Source: Laburnicola sp. R22_1 (Eukaryota; Ascomycota; Dothideomycetes; Pleosporales; Didymosphaeriaceae). From it: DNA of 64,000 nt. The stretch lies in the NCBI GenBank assembly GCA_014281115.1, contig JACONQ010000002.1:930001-994000 (forward strand), read 5' to 3'. Below, in pieces: positions 1-12,048 of this stretch. The notes beneath the pieces are model-generated. The model made no database searches. It was not told the DNA's origin and saw only the letters and a program-made list of their open reading frames with translations. The position numbers were made by a program, and so were the translations under genes. Position 1 is the stretch's first letter. Every line of letters starts with the position of its first letter.

Positions 1-1152
1 AAAGGTTCCATATATGCTGAATGTGACTTGATCAGTGTATTTGTCGGCCACCAACTGGATTTCGCCTGTCTCCCAAGAACGACCTCGCCAGATGAGCGTG
101 AGCGTTGGATTGGCCTTGGTTTTGAAGGCGGCTTTGTTCTTTCGTGTAGTTTGTGCAGGATAAAGCCGCATTGTGCCTGCAACCGTATTGAAGGTGAACT
201 TGGCGCCGAATCGGGGAAGCTGAGAAGGAGGCTGCGGGGCCGTGCTTCGGTCGCGGACATTTGGTGAGAGTGGCTCGCTGGAAGAGCGATCGAAATCTTC
301 TCCCCATGGATCGGCAAGATCAAAGTCATCGCAGAAGATTTTCATGGTGAGCTTCTTCGGCTTACCACTCGAGCACGTGGCCAGTTCTTCGGATATGACT
401 TCCCATTCACCCGTCAGGTCCCAATCGGGCATTCGCATTGCTTCGGCGAGCGTCGCTTCCTGCTTTGCCTTCTTCGCTTCCATTTCTGCCTTTTTGGCCG
501 CATCTTGCTTCGCTTGCCACGCACGAATTTCTTTAGCATGTTTTGCAGATAGCTCTTTGGCCATTTTTCTGACTGCGTCGGCTCCTCCCAGGATATGATA
601 GCCAAAGCGCTTGCCTGGATACACAAAGGGTAGATCCACATTTTCGTAGCTCAGCCCGAGTCCCACAGCGGCTTTCTGAATCTCGTCTCCCTACTCCGCG
701 AAAACAGCGCAGCTGCGCGTCAGAGAGTCATCTTGTTCCATGTCCTCTTTCAGAGCCCGAACAGCATCTCGCCTGACCCGCTCCCCCAGCGTCCTATCAG
801 GATGATTCCACCAATCCTCCTGCTGTTTCCGGATCCTGCTTTCTTCTTCTTGCCAAATCTGTTCCTGAATCTCATCCAATTCCTGCTTTACCACAGCATA
901 CTGGCGTTTCTCCCGAGATTTGAGGCTCTGCTGCAGCTCGTCGAGCGAGCCGGTCGTTGGCAAGCCCCTGAACCAGCACTGGGCTTTATAGTAGGTTTTG
1001 CTGCGCTTGTCGTATTTGGGCGGCCGTTTTGCAATGGCGCCTCGCTTGGTTCTGAGGGGGTCGCCTGGGAGGTGCTTATCTACCTGTGCGTCGTAGTGCT
1101 CGCCGTACCGACGGAGCTTCTTTTGGGCTCGCTTGCACTCGGCTGGGGTCAT
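1..1152 (-). pseudogene. Unrecognised gene with one in-frame TAG; 3' end outside window
   Basis: The ATG at 1152 opens 153 codons rich in charged and aromatic residues (a WFRGL motif near residue 87, then a Glu/Gln/Arg-rich helix). The frame meets TAG at 691-693. The same frame then stays open to the window edge for about 230 codons, with clearly coding sequence: a KMAKELSAKHAKEIRAW coiled segment, an Ala/Lys/Glu helix, and DWDLTGEWEV, which looks like the first strand of a beta-rich domain. Two readings are possible. One is a CAG-to-TAG nonsense change. The other is an 87-bp in-frame intron ending at that TAG (candidate donor GTCAGG near 777), but this donor is poor and the intron would remove good coding sequence. 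I favour nonsense. I do not recognise the family. Confidence 0.6.
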
Positions 1153-1578
1153 GGTGGTCTTTCGATGATGTGCTTCTCTTTGGGTAGATCGTGTGTTGAT
1201 AAGGGTTGATGTGTTGAAGTAGGAGGTTGAGTTGATTGATGCTCAGACTACCTATGTTTCATACTCCGACTCCCCACTGTGTTGATCCCGATTGCCGCCA
1301 TTTTTTACGTACTTTGGCTGTTAAGGCTTGATATACTGTGAAATTTCATAATTGGTAAAATGTTAAATTGACTATAAACAGTTATGAATGAATGACTCTA
1401 CGGACCTCGGGCCCCGGGGAGAAAGGCGTCACGTGACTATGTGATGCACTTGCATTGAGGATGGACGTGACGCGTCCAGATTCCCCTCCCGGAAACCATC
1501 GCGTCCCAAAACTCATCGTAGTTCACAAGATTTATTACGCGTACCTACGTGCACATAGATGCGTAGACCATAAAAGTA
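1153..1578. other. Gene-free spacer / upstream region
   Basis: Lies between the ATG of the left-edge gene and the first transposon. It holds an AT-rich tract near 1320-1390 and a CACGTGA box near 1430. No coding frame or RNA gene is visible. Confidence 0.5.
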
Positions 1579-1580
1579 TA
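1579..1580. repeat. TA target-site duplication of B2, left copy
   Basis: TA immediately outside the left terminus; its partner is 11856-11857. A TA duplication is the rule for Tc1/mariner/pogo elements. Confidence 0.85.
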
Positions 1581-1807
1581 CCGTAGCTTGGCAGCCCGTG
1601 CAACACGTCAGCTCATGCAACACCCCAACATAATCGCTCGGCCAGCAGCATGAGGCTATAGAGACGCCCACAAACAATATTATCACGAGATTTTCTAGAT
1701 TTGAGCTCTTGTAGGCCTATAGATAATTGCTAGCTACTTAGATTATTAATATCTGATTGGTGTTTAGATAATTCGGCCTCTGCGCGTTAACAGAGTCGAC
1801 GCAGCTA

Positions 1808-3905
1808 CCGTGTTTCATCACCTGACGATCGGCCCCACCGGACGATCGATTTTCCGCCTCAACAGCCCAACTTCGGCACCTTTTGCAACGCTCTATACAA
1901 CGAATATGGCCGAATTAAGTGCTGCTCTTGACTATTTGAGCTCGCTGAGCATCTCTGAGAAGCCTAATTACACCAAAGTCGCTCAAAAATATGGCTGCGA
2001 TCGCAATACGTTGTCGCGCCGGCATCGCAGGGTGCAGGGCACGCGCGACGCGCTGGCCGACAGCCAGCGCCTCCTCAACTCCTAACAGGAAACTGAGCTT
2101 CTACAATATATTGATGGCCTTTGCGAACGAGGATTACCCCTACAAAGGAGATGATACGAAATTTCGCATCAGAAATAGCTGGGAAGCCTGCTGGCAAAAA
2201 CTGGGTTGACCGATTTATACGACGCCACAAAGTCGACCTACTTTCGCACTGGACCTCTGGTATAGACGCCTCACGTAAACGCGCCGACTCTGCCTTCAAG
2301 TACGCCCTATATTTCGAGCTCCTACGTAAAAAGATTGAGCAGTATAACGTCGACAAGCGCCACATGTACAATATGGATGAGAAGGGTTTCCTGATTGGGG
2401 TGCTGTCAAAAATGAAGCGTGTCTTCTCCCGACAGCGCTATGAGAGCGGCGGCATTAAACAAATGCTCCAGGACGGCAATCGCGAGTGGATTACGACGCT
2501 GGCATGTATTTGCGCTGATGGAAGCTCTCTTACGCCTTGCTTGATTTATCAAGCGCAGTCAAACAATATACAAGACACCTGGTTACAAGATTTTAACGAC
2601 TCCTCACACAAAGCTCTCTTTGCAGTATCACCAAGTGGATGGACGAACAACGATTTAGGCCTAGCATGGGTCAAACAGGTGTTTGACAGGGAGACTAAGG
2701 CAAAGGCGCGCCGCGATTATCGTCTACTACTCCTTGACGGCCATGGATCGCATGTTACAATGGAGTTTATTAACTACTGCGATCAAAATAAGATCCTCCT
2801 GGCCATCTATCCACCTCATTCAACCCATACGCTCCAGCCGCTTGACGTCGCGCTATTCAAGCCTCTCAGCACTGCCTACTCTGCTGAACTTACTGAGTAT
2901 TTGGATAAGTGCCAGGGCCTCTCAAGAGTCACAAAGCGCGACTTCTTCGCTATGTTTGAGAGGGCCTGGCAGTGCTCCTTTCAAGAAAATACGATCTGCA
3001 GCGCCTTTAAGGCCACTGGCCTAGTGCCTTTCAACCCCTAAGTAATCCTTCAGCGCTTTAATAATATGGACCCAGAGCGGCCATCCTCAAGCGATAGCAG
3101 CTCTTCTGTACTTAGCGCTTCAGATTGGCGTAAAATTGAGAGACTCTTGCGCCAGGTTGTCGCTGATACTTACGCTGAGGGGTCCCGGCAGCTCTCCCGC
3201 ACTATGCACTCAATTTCAGTGCGCAACGCCCTCCTGAACTATGAAAATAAGCGTTTACGAGAAGCGCTAGCCCAGAAGAAGCGCCCTACGCAAGGAAAGC
3301 CTCTACTGCTTGAACCACCTACAAATTACGCTGGTGGCGCCATATTTTGGTCCCCCACAAAGGTCAAGGAAGCTCGCCAACGCCAGGCACAAAAAGATCA
3401 GGAGGCAAAGGCTAAGGAGCAAGAGAAGGAGCAGAGGAAGGCTATCCAGGAGGAGCGGAGGCGTACAAAGGCTATACAAAAGGAGGAGCGCGCCCAGGCC
3501 CTGGCGTCAACCCAGGCGCTTCGGGCACCAAAAGCAAGGCCCCCAAAGGCATCCAAGAAGCTCCTCTCCTACTCCAAAACACCTCCAAGGTGACGCGTAA
3601 GGGCAAGGAGAAGGCTATTACACCTCCTTTAATTGATGAGGAGGATGTAGAGTACAACTTTTCATCTGTTGTAGATGTGGCGCCTACGCCAGCGCGTACA
3701 CGCCGGGGTCGCTCTTTACGGCTCCCTGAGCGTTATCGCACCTAATAAAGTATCGCGATTGTCTCCTATGCCCCTCAAAAGCTCTCCACCAAAAAATCTA
3801 GCCTGTATACAATTTGTATTGCGTTGTACAGCTTCAAAAGTTGTACGCACGGGCCCTGCCAAATCGATCGTCAGGTGGGGCCGATCGTCGGGTGATGAAA
3901 CATGG
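1808..3905 (+). mobile_element. Pogo/Fot1-type DNA transposon A, inserted in B2
   Basis: The element is 2098 bp. Its ~46-bp imperfect terminal inverted repeats begin CCGTGTTTCATCACC on the left and CCATGTTTCATCACC on the inverted right; each contains GACGATCG twice. TA duplications lie at 1806-1807 and 3906-3907. Sequence on both sides is B2, so A landed in B2. It carries one degenerate plus-strand transposase. Confidence 0.93.
1906..3745 (+). pseudogene. Transposase of element A (CENP-B HTH plus DDE), broken
   Basis: ATG at 1906. The order is a psq-type HTH (YTKVAQKYGCDRNTLSRRHR), a CENP-B-type HTH (PTKEMIRNFASEIAGK), then the DDE core with YNMDEKGF, LLDGHGSHVT and HTLQPLDVALF as the three Asp motifs, a basic Gln/Lys/Glu-rich tail, and a terminal RGRSLRLPERYR. 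Breaks: TAA at 2083-2085, where relatives have Gln; a one-base loss near 2139 in a C-run; TAA at 3039-3041; and a shift near 3590. No full-length product can be made. The DDE core from 2121 to 3041 remains open with all three Asp residues, so decay is mild and insertion is recent relative to the host element. Confidence 0.9.
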
Positions 3906-4593
3906 TAATGCAGCTTCGTTAACGCCTACAGGTGCTGGCGTAGAGCTCTGTCTCTTTGTAACTGTAAGAGTAGCCTTAAGGGCTCTCTGACTTCCTTTTT
4001 TTAGCAATTTTAAGACGTTTCTAGAGTCGTTATTAGGTCTTGCGAGCCTACTGCTGGAGGCGTCGCTCAGCAGCCTAATCAGCTCTCTCCTTTGCGCGCG
4101 CCTCTCTGGCTGCTGTCTGCGCAACGCGCCTCTCCTAGAGAAGCCTTTTCTTAAGCTGCTGGCTAGCCTAACAAGCCTCTGCTCGCTCCCTTTTTTGAAG
4201 CTGTAATTGCTGCTCCTTAATATCTTTCTAGTGTTAACGATCGCGCGCCCGCTGTACGCTATAAGGTAACCAGAAAATAGCTCCACTATAATACTTATCT
4301 GGCTAATTAAAAGGCAGAGGCCTGCCTTACTTTGAGCGCTTCTTTTAAGTTGCTAGAGCCTCTTATAGGCCTTTGTTTTTATGCTCTGCGAGCTAAGCTT
4401 GTATAGAGATATGGTGTACAGTTTAACTCAGCTTCTTGGCCCTATTACTATCCCCTATATTCGCATGAGCCTTTAGCAGCTAATTAATCTTTCTCTAATC
4501 TAAAGCACTAAGTACTAAGGTAGAGCTCTCTCGTAATTGCTGCTTAGGTGGCTCAGCCTAATCTAAACCCTAATCAAATCTCTTAAGGATAGT

Positions 4594-4609
4594 TGCTGGA
4601 TTTAGTGGA
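4594..4609. repeat. 16-bp target-site duplication of LINE-1, left copy
   Basis: TGCTGGATTTAGTGGA occurs here and again at 10630-10645, bracketing LINE-1. The two B2 halves join correctly when one copy is removed. Confidence 0.92.
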
Positions 4610-5001
4610 TTGGTTGGTTGGTTGGTATTCATTTTTCGTCTAGTTGATGGGGATTAAGTCCACCATCTCGCCTCCCGAAGGGCATATACAACGTGCTAAG
4701 CTATGGAATTGCAGTGCTAACACACTACCCTAGAAAGCATTTCTTGCCTGCGCGGGTATTGCTACTATTTCAGAACTACAGCTCCCCTTCCAGTTGGAGA
4801 GACTGAGCAGTGCGTGTACATTAGGGTGATTTCCTTGCATTTTAAGGCATCTATGTGCCGAGAGAGAGAGAGAGTGTGTGTGTGTAGGGGGGGCAAAGAG
4901 AGAGAAAGAGAGAAAGAGGGGTGAGGAGTATTACAGCTCTTGTGCTAGACCTAGTTCTACTAGGTGCTGCATTGCCTATTGCTTTTGCAGGGCTACAAGA
5001 G

Positions 5002-8000
5002 CTAGCGGGGGCAGATCCTGGTATAGTACTGCGTTAGTTTGGTAAAGGCTCTAAAGAACTCTAGCTCCCTTATCAGTGCTGCAGTGTACGCTAGGCCATC
5101 AGCCTGGCTGGATGGCGGTATAGGTGGTCGAAGTGGCCATCTGCTAAACGTCCCTAGAGTCTTGCAGCAAAGCGCGAGGTGCTTAGGTGTCTTGTCCTGT
5201 CTGTATAAGCAGGTGAGGTTTGCATCCTTGTAGTTATATTTTTAGTAGTACTAGGCAAAATCCCTATGTCTAGACTAGATAGAAAGCAGTCTGGCTAGGA
5301 TAGCTCTTAGTAGGTCTAGTTCCTTTAGACTGCTGCGTGGTGCGTAGTCTAGGTGCCAGCTTTTGTACTATCTAGAGAGTTTGTTCTTCTTTTTAGACCA
5401 CCAGATCTGTTATGTGTGTTGTGATGTCTTGCGAGCAATTGTCTTAATACCTAAGAGTGTAGGCAAAGCAGCTTTACCTATTGCAGGTAATAGGTGTTAG
5501 GCTTCTAGATTAGCTAATCTGTTTACTGCCTTATTTCCTTTAATGCCTAGGTGTCCAGGGGCCCATTTAATAGAGACATTGTGAGTCTCTATAGCGCTGT
5601 GGCACTCTAGAAAGGCCTATTAAGAGGTAGGGGGTGCGTCGCCCCTTAGACACCATATAACTAAGGTGCTGTCTATGCACAGCCAGATTTAATGGGTATT
5701 AAACTCTAGTTGTCTTATAGTGTGCTAGAGGCCTCTCTATGCTCCTACTGCCTCAGCGTTAAAGACGTGCGAGGTAGAGTTGAGCGACCCGCGTCCAGTC
5801 TGCAGTTGCTTTCTGTTCTGATACACTGCAAAGCCGTAAGTAACCCGCTTTCCTCCTTCCTTTGTGTACTATTCAGAGCCATCTGAGAAGATAGTCACAT
5901 CTAGTGGTGGGAGATGGGCCCACCATATATTAAAAGCCTTAGCTACAGTCTTCTTATCTATGCCAAGCGTTAGGTTAATTTGGCAGCTACTTAAGTAGTA
6001 AGGGGCTATAAGTGTAGTCCTAAGGATCTCTAGTAGAAGAGATGCCATCTGTTAGACTTTAGTCTTAACTCGCTGTAGTTGTCCTATTTTTACACCCCTA
6101 TTTACTATATGTACTAATGTGCGCCTAGTAAGAGGATAGTCTATATCTATAGTGCGCAAGTGGGTTGCAAATCTAATTTTAGCTTCCTCTAGTGCCACTA
6201 CTATAGACAGTAGTCCGGCGTCACAGAAGAGTGCAGCTGTAGGGGTTGTTCTCTACGCTGGTAGAATGCCTCTTGCTGCTATAGCTAGTGTTTTGTCTAT
6301 AGTAGCTATGTGCTATCTAACGTAAGCGCTAACCTCTTATAACCTGCCTAGTTTGAGTGTATGTGGCTGCTTAGTGCGGCCTCTATACCAGCATTCTGTC
6401 CTATACAGAAGCGACGGGTATACACAGGCAATAGTGGCCTTGCGAAGGAAGCTAGCTAGTGGTCCATAGGTGGTCCTAGCCAGACTGCGAATATAATAAG
6501 CTACCCTAGTAGCTTTTGCAGTGTGTGTGGCTACGTGTTGTCTAAAGGTAAGTCTGCGGTCAAACCACACTCCTAACTAACGCAGGGCTGGCTGGCTATG
6601 CTCTCTACCTGGGAGAATAGGGTAGATCGTGAGCTGCTTATCTACAACACATGGTGGTGCGTAGTTGCTCCGCTGTCTAGTCAGGTGTATTATTTCCTAC
6701 TTTTCTGGGGCAAAGGTGACCTTGTTAGTCTCACCCCATGCTCTGATCTGCCTTAGATCTAATACTAGGAGCTCGACATTGTTGTCCATAGAGTGTAAGG
6801 CCCAGTATAGATATATGTCGTCTGCATATCCAAACCTCCATTCTGTGTCTATAGATAGTAGCTCTGCTAGATACAGTATGTATAGTACAGGTAAAAGAGG
6901 CGAGCCTTAAGGTGTGCCACAGGCAATAGGGTAGCTAGGGGTAGTGACCTGTCCAAGGCGGACTCGAACCCTCTAGTTAGTGAGGAATGAGTCTACAAAG
7001 AGCATGGTTCTTTGTGGCTAGCCCTATTGGGCCATCTAGTATAGCAGGCGGTTCTTTAGGAGCGCATTAAAGGCGCCTTGCACATCTAGGGTAACCATAG
7101 TGACATGCTTTCCAAGTACCTATGCTGCTTTAGTGTTGTAAGTGAATGCTGCAGTAAGGTCAGCTGCAGAGCGCTTTGGAAGGGCGCCGCCATACTAAGG
7201 GCTAAGAATCTTGTGTGTTATGGCGGTCCACGCGATTCTTCTGGCTACTATTCGTTCAAGTCCCTTTCCGATGCACAAGAGAAGCGCTATAGGTCTCCAG
7301 GAGCAGGGCGACAATCAGTCTGTCTTCCCTGTCTTAGGTATCATTGCTACCTCTGCAAGCTTCTATTGTGCTAGGAAGTGGTTAAGCTCAAGGCATCGCT
7401 GGAAGACCCTTTGTATAAATTCCCCAACCTAAGCCCAGCAGGCTCAGAGTAGTCGCACAGTAGAGCGATTAGTACCTAGTAAGGTGCTCGAGACCCCTAT
7501 TGTGTTTCGCTCACATTCCTCTAGTAAGATGTGTGTGCTCCACAGAAGGGTATCTGCCATCTCCTAGTCTGGGTAGTGTCTAAGGTCATCCTCTACTGTG
7601 TACCGGTTAAGGACTTCCTCTCTAAGAGCTTCTACCTTCTCTAGGGGGTCTAATATTGTCGTGTTGTTTACTACAAGAGGAGTGTCCTGGTTCTCTAGTG
7701 TAAGCTTGTGCCAGGCAATGATCTTAAACAGGTCCTTGTCGTCTTTGGCATTGTTAATAACATGCCGCTAGTACTGCCTCTTGGCCTGTTAGACAGTAGT
7801 CTTAAAGGCCTGTCTCTCCTCCTATAGACTGCCAGAGCAGAGCTGTCTAGCATGTTTGTAGGCCTAGTAAGCAGTTTTGCACTCCTTAGTCTACTATGGT
7901 GCCACACAGCCTTCCTTGCAGTCAGGCTTGCCTACTGTCTATACAGAGTGCTGTATAGTCTCTATAAGTAGCATAACATATTCCTCTAGCTGTGCTGCGT

Positions 8001-8830
8001 CTAGTGTTGTAAGCGGGTCTGGGATGCTCTGGACACCCATCTCCACTAGCCCAGCGAATTTAGGTAGGCTTGCCTTAGGGACTCTAAAGTAGTACTGCTC
8101 TAGATGCGGAGTGCCTGGCGTAGAGATAGGGACAAAGGTTACTATTATCTTATGGTCTGAGCCGCTGTGCATGCTAGCATCAACAGCAGACTGGGCAAAT
8201 GGGATATTAGAGAAGGTAAGGTCAAGTACATGACCAGCGCAGTGTGTTGGCTGCCCTGGCACACTAATATAGTCTATAGACGCGTTAGCAGCCCATCTAG
8301 CTAGCTCCACGCCTCCGTTGGCTGCAGTAATGGTAGGCTTAAAGGATTTATATCTAGTGTTAAAGTCTCCTCTTATAAGGTAGAGTTAAGGGGGTATAAG
8401 ATGTGTGACATATTGGATAACGTGTGGGGTGTGTGGCTGTCTATAGCAGTTAAGTATGGCAACTCCGTTCACTACAGCCCATAGCATGTCTGGGTGGTTA
8501 AGACTCTCTCTAGCCTGGTATTATAGGTGGCATCCTTTGCGGATGTAGGTTATTACCCTAGGGCGGGCTGAGCCTGGCGTGTTAGGGCTGTCCCAGGTGC
8601 TGATGGGTGCTAGGTGTGTGAAACTAGGGTAGGTGGAAGTTCTTGAGTTGGCACATGTGAAGGGCTCTTGAATACACACAACATCTATGCCCTTTTAAAA
8701 GGCCACCTCTAGTATTGTGATGTGCCAGGGTGAGCTCCTACTAATATTGGCCCAGCATACACGAAGTTGGTTGCTTGGTAGGCTAGGCTGTTGATGCCTG
8801 GTGTTAGCTAGGATGTTGTAAGGGTGTTCT
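5002..8830 (-). pseudogene. LINE-1 ORF2 (endonuclease, reverse transcriptase, RNase H), degenerate
   Basis: In translated order: an EEP endonuclease with IQEPF (~8670), GDFN (~8365) and SGSDHKI (~8150); a reverse transcriptase with a GTPQGSP-type motif at ~6900 (its Gln now TAA) and the catalytic FGYADD at 6817-6832; then RNase H with TIFSDGSE (~5890) and FNAEA (~5760); and a C-terminal C-x-C-x7-H-x4-C knuckle near 5190. The stop after the knuckle is at 5002-5004. There are multiple nonsense codons, several at expected Trp or Gln codons, so the copy is dead. Confidence 0.8.
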
Positions 8831-9119
8831 AACATAATAATGGCGGGTCATCGCTCATGCTGGCGTCTTCCCTCTCTGAGGTGGACGGGTTAGTGTGGAT
8901 AGTTAATTGTGGACGAATGCTGCCGGCAGACAGTTGTCCTATATTAAGGCTCCTCTGGCCTGTGGCGGCCCGCCTTGGTCTCTTTTCTCTGCTAGTAGTA
9001 GAGGAGGATGCATAGGAGGCAGTAGTTGTAGGAGGTATAGCCCTGCTATTTCCTTCTTGCCTCTGGGCAGAAAGGTGGGAAGGCACTGTCTCTGATACCT
9101 CCATAGGAGGAGCTTCAGG

Positions 9120-10484
9120 CTAAAGTGCTGCCTGTCTAAGGGCCACTTTAACTGTCCTGTAGAGGTGCTGCTGTGCTATTTTGCCTGCGCGATAAATAGC
9201 CTTTAGCTCGGTCTTTGTAGGCTTAGTAATGTGTCTGTTAACCTGGCGAGGGGCTGCCAGGCAGTTAGTGTGACTAGCTAGATGAGGGCCATGACAGTTG
9301 GCACACATAGCTTTGTGGGCGCAACTGTCCCTATACTGTCCTTAGTGTCTATCTGTGCGGTCCCCACAGTGTGCACAGCGGGCTACTTAGGTATAGTGGG
9401 CAGCGTTGCAGTATCCCTGGCAGCCTAGGTTATGTTACTGTATGGTGGGATGCTTATGGATTTCCTTTAAGAATTGGCTGGTGCTAAAGAGCTAGAACGA
9501 GCGGACTGGCTCCTTGTATAAAACAATCCAGGTTGTGAGGCCATACTGATTTGCCCTATGCTATAAGGTCCTGCAACTAACTGGCTGCTTGCATATTTGC
9601 GAGCAGACCTCTTCTTCTACTAGCTGGGTAGTAGTTAGTAGTTCTATACCGTCCAGGGTCTAGAAAGAGCTGGGTACTCCTTATACTGCGTAGTTAATCC
9701 AGCGTTCGGGGATCTTCACCACGTTTCCGCCTAGCGCTCTTACTAGAAGTTCCTAGTTTTCTTAAGTTAGAAGTCGGCCCTAAATGTTCTTATTTGCTGG
9801 AGTAATCGCCTAGCCTGTATTAATTAGTAATATAGTAGGTATGTCTTTAAGGGTAAGTCCTGCTATGCTCTTGCATATTGCCTGCCTTATCACAAAGGGT
9901 GAGAGTTGTTACAGTCGCATTACTGGGTTAGAGATGGCTACAAATATTCGATTGTCTTCTTTTGGCTTAACAGGCGGGTTGGGCCGGGGCTTAGCAGGGA
10001 TTAGGGGCCGACTGCCACCCCTATCTAAGATCTGGGGGTCTCTGGCTACGTCCGCCCAAGAGCGGCGTCCCAACTCTTGGCTCCTAGGGTTGCTGTGACT
10101 GGTGTCGCTGCTCTAGCGGGAGCTAGGGGGGGAGTTGCTTGGGGGGAGCGAGGTCAGAGCCTGGATAACTCTCTGCTGCAGCTCCTTAGCAATCTTGGCT
10201 TCTTAAGGGTTAGTGTAGCTCTCTGCGTGTTGGTCTACCGCTGCTGCGAAAGCCGTAGTAATAGTGTTCCATAGCTGGGCAATCTGCTAAGTCTCAGTGA
10301 TGTGGCGTTGGACGGCATCAGAGACGCGAGGTTTAGGAGCGCCCCCACTAGGGTTCTGGCTGCTTGGAAGGGGTGCATAGTGATGCATATCCTCCTAGGG
10401 CCGTCTTGGGGCGCGTGTATAAAGCTGCTGCGGGATCTCCGGGTCTAGGGACCCTGTGTGCTGGGAGGAGGGAGACTCTGCCAT
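9120..10484 (-). pseudogene. LINE-1 ORF1 (gag-like nucleic-acid-binding protein), degenerate
   Basis: The likely start is the ATG at 10484, just inside the 5' end, beginning MAESPSSQHTGSLDPE. The N-terminal part is Pro/Ser/Arg-rich. Zinc-knuckle remains lie at 9250-9420, clearest as CANCHGPHLASHTNC at the start of the open stretch 9120-9308. Several stops interrupt the frame. In this LINE group ORF1 binds the element RNA. Confidence 0.7.
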
Positions 10485-10629
10485 CCTAACAAGCTCCTTT
10501 GCGCGGTTGCGCGGAGGGCTAGGCGGACGTTAGAGGTACTCCCAGAATCAGCGCGGTGAGCTTGTTTAGTTGCTGGGATTATTAGGGTCTCTAGAGAGGA
10601 TATCTAAAAATCGAAAAGTTGGTGTTCGG

Positions 10630-10645
10630 TGCTGGATTTAGTGGA
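10630..10645. repeat. 16-bp target-site duplication of LINE-1, right copy
   Basis: Identical to 4594-4609; marks the 5' end of LINE-1 at 10629. Confidence 0.92.
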
Positions 10646-11800
10646 GAGATACCAGTAGCCTTAAAGGCGCGGAGTATTAATGGCGGCCTTATAGTATTAA
10701 TCCAGGCATCCTAGAATAATGTAAAGAAGTTTCTCTTAGCAATTAAGCTAAGCCCCTGGCTGTTGTTTATAAAGGCTAATATCTGATTTAAATATGCTGT
10801 TAATAGAGGCTTAAAGACATAGATATTAAGAGGCTGCAGCGTATGCATTAAATAAGGCGGATAGATAGCTAGCAGGATCCTATTGCGATCACAGAAGTTG
10901 ATAAACTCCATAGTAATATGGGATCTATGGCCATCTATAATTAATAGTCGATATAATCGCCTAGCTTTGGCCTTTATAAGGCGATTAAACACCTGCTGCA
11001 GCCATGCAAGGCCAATCTGATTGTTTGACCAGCCAGAATCTAATACTATAATAAAGGCCTAATGGCGCTAAGAATTAATATCCTTAACCCAGCTTGATTG
11101 TATATTCGTAGAGGTAGCCTAATAGATAAGAGCTAGGTCTAGGGCAGAACTATCAGCGCAGATACAGGCGATGAGCGATATCTACGCACAGCTGCCATCC
11201 TAGATAGCTTGCCTTATAGCCTTGCTCTAATATAAAGGCCTATCGAAGATCCTCTTTGAGCGGGAGGTAATACTAAGTAGGAAGCCTTTCTCGTCTATAT
11301 TGTAGGTATTCTGGGCCTTAATTAAGTACTGCTTATTCTTATGCTGCAGAAGCTTAAAGTAGAGCTTATATTTAGCAGAAGAATCAGCTTTATGGCGATC
11401 CCTATTAATGCCAGTCGTCTATTGTGATATTAAGAGTTTAGCGTGGCGCCGCACAAAGTAATCAACCCACAATAAAGAGACCTCCTTTTAAGCAATAGTA
11501 GAAGCAAAGCTTTGTATCATCTGCTGTGTAGGAGGAAGGCCACATTCAGTAAGGTGTTTAATATATTGTAGAAGCTCTGCCTCTTAATGGCCATTAAGAT
11601 TGCGTTGTTTTTCTATCCTATCTACACGCGTCTGTGTGACGCGTTAATACCAACGCGTTAGTGTAGAAACAACAATACTATGATCTCTGGCAACTTGTCT
11701 GTATGAAAAGTTTTCTCCTGGTTCCCGCAATTCAATAGCTGCTATCGCAGCCTCAATTGGATCTATATTGGTAGAGATGCGGCGCGTCAAAGTTGGTGCG
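10646..11800 (-). pseudogene. B2 transposase, DDE and N-terminal part, heavily degraded
   Basis: Longest open piece is 10711-10992, with LIIDGHRSHIT and HTLQPLNIYVF; the second and third catalytic motifs are therefore still visible, the last with Asp changed to Asn. The N-terminal piece near 11644-11780 keeps FSYRQVARDHSIVVSTLTRWY, the HTH. Other parts have many TAA/TAG codons. The C-terminal half lies at 3908-4609, beyond LINE-1. Confidence 0.85.
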
Positions 11801-12048
11801 CTGCATTGCGGGGTGTTGCATGAGCTGACGTGTTGCACGGGCTGCCAAGCTACGGTATTTGTTCAGCTGGAACGATGGTCGCTTTCAGACCGTGACGCAA
11901 CATTTAGCGCAGGGGCGGTACGGTTTCCGCTTTCACCGCTCATTTACTCGTGTCCCAGCAAGACCCGAGGTGCTACAACGCATGAGCGGAAAGTCTGCTA
12001 CCCATCAGTCCGTTCCATCAACTCCATCAAGCTCAATCCACTGTCAAG

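Larger units (their letters stand above)
4610..10629 (-). mobile_element. LINE-1: near full-length non-LTR retrotransposon (Tad1/I-like), inside B2
   Basis: About 6.0 kb on the minus strand. Its 3' end is at 4610, with a (CCAA)n tail instead of poly-A. In transcription order it has a short 5' leader, ORF1 (from ATG 10484) with CCHC-type knuckles, and ORF2 with endonuclease, RT, RNase H and a terminal zinc knuckle. A GA/GT microsatellite and G-run sit in the 3' UTR near 4860-4915. Target duplications of 16 bp flank it. Many stops are TGG-to-TAG or CAA-to-TAA. The domain order with RNase H points to the Tad1/I group; clade assignment needs a phylogeny. Confidence 0.9.
1581..11855 (-). mobile_element. 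Pogo/Fot1-type DNA transposon B2, split by element A and by LINE-1
   Basis: The termini are perfect 46-bp inverted repeats beginning CCGTAGCTTGGCAGCCCGTG, flanked by TA at 1579-1580 and 11856-11857. Removing the two insertions and their target duplications leaves about 2.14 kb, matching B1 (2126 bp). The interior is a minus-strand transposase in remnants: 3908-4609 corresponds to the C-terminal part, and 10646-11800 to the DDE and N-terminal HTH parts. It is AT-shifted and full of stops, as expected after RIP. B2 and B1 termini differ at several positions, yet both ends of B2 carry the same changes, so B2 belongs to a distinct subfamily rather than being a decayed B1. Confidence 0.93.

Noticed and set aside
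6940..6990. tRNA B-box-like GGACTCGAACCC
   Set aside because: It lies in the LINE-1 reverse transcriptase coding region (RVRLGQVTTPSYP) and no cloverleaf can be built around it.
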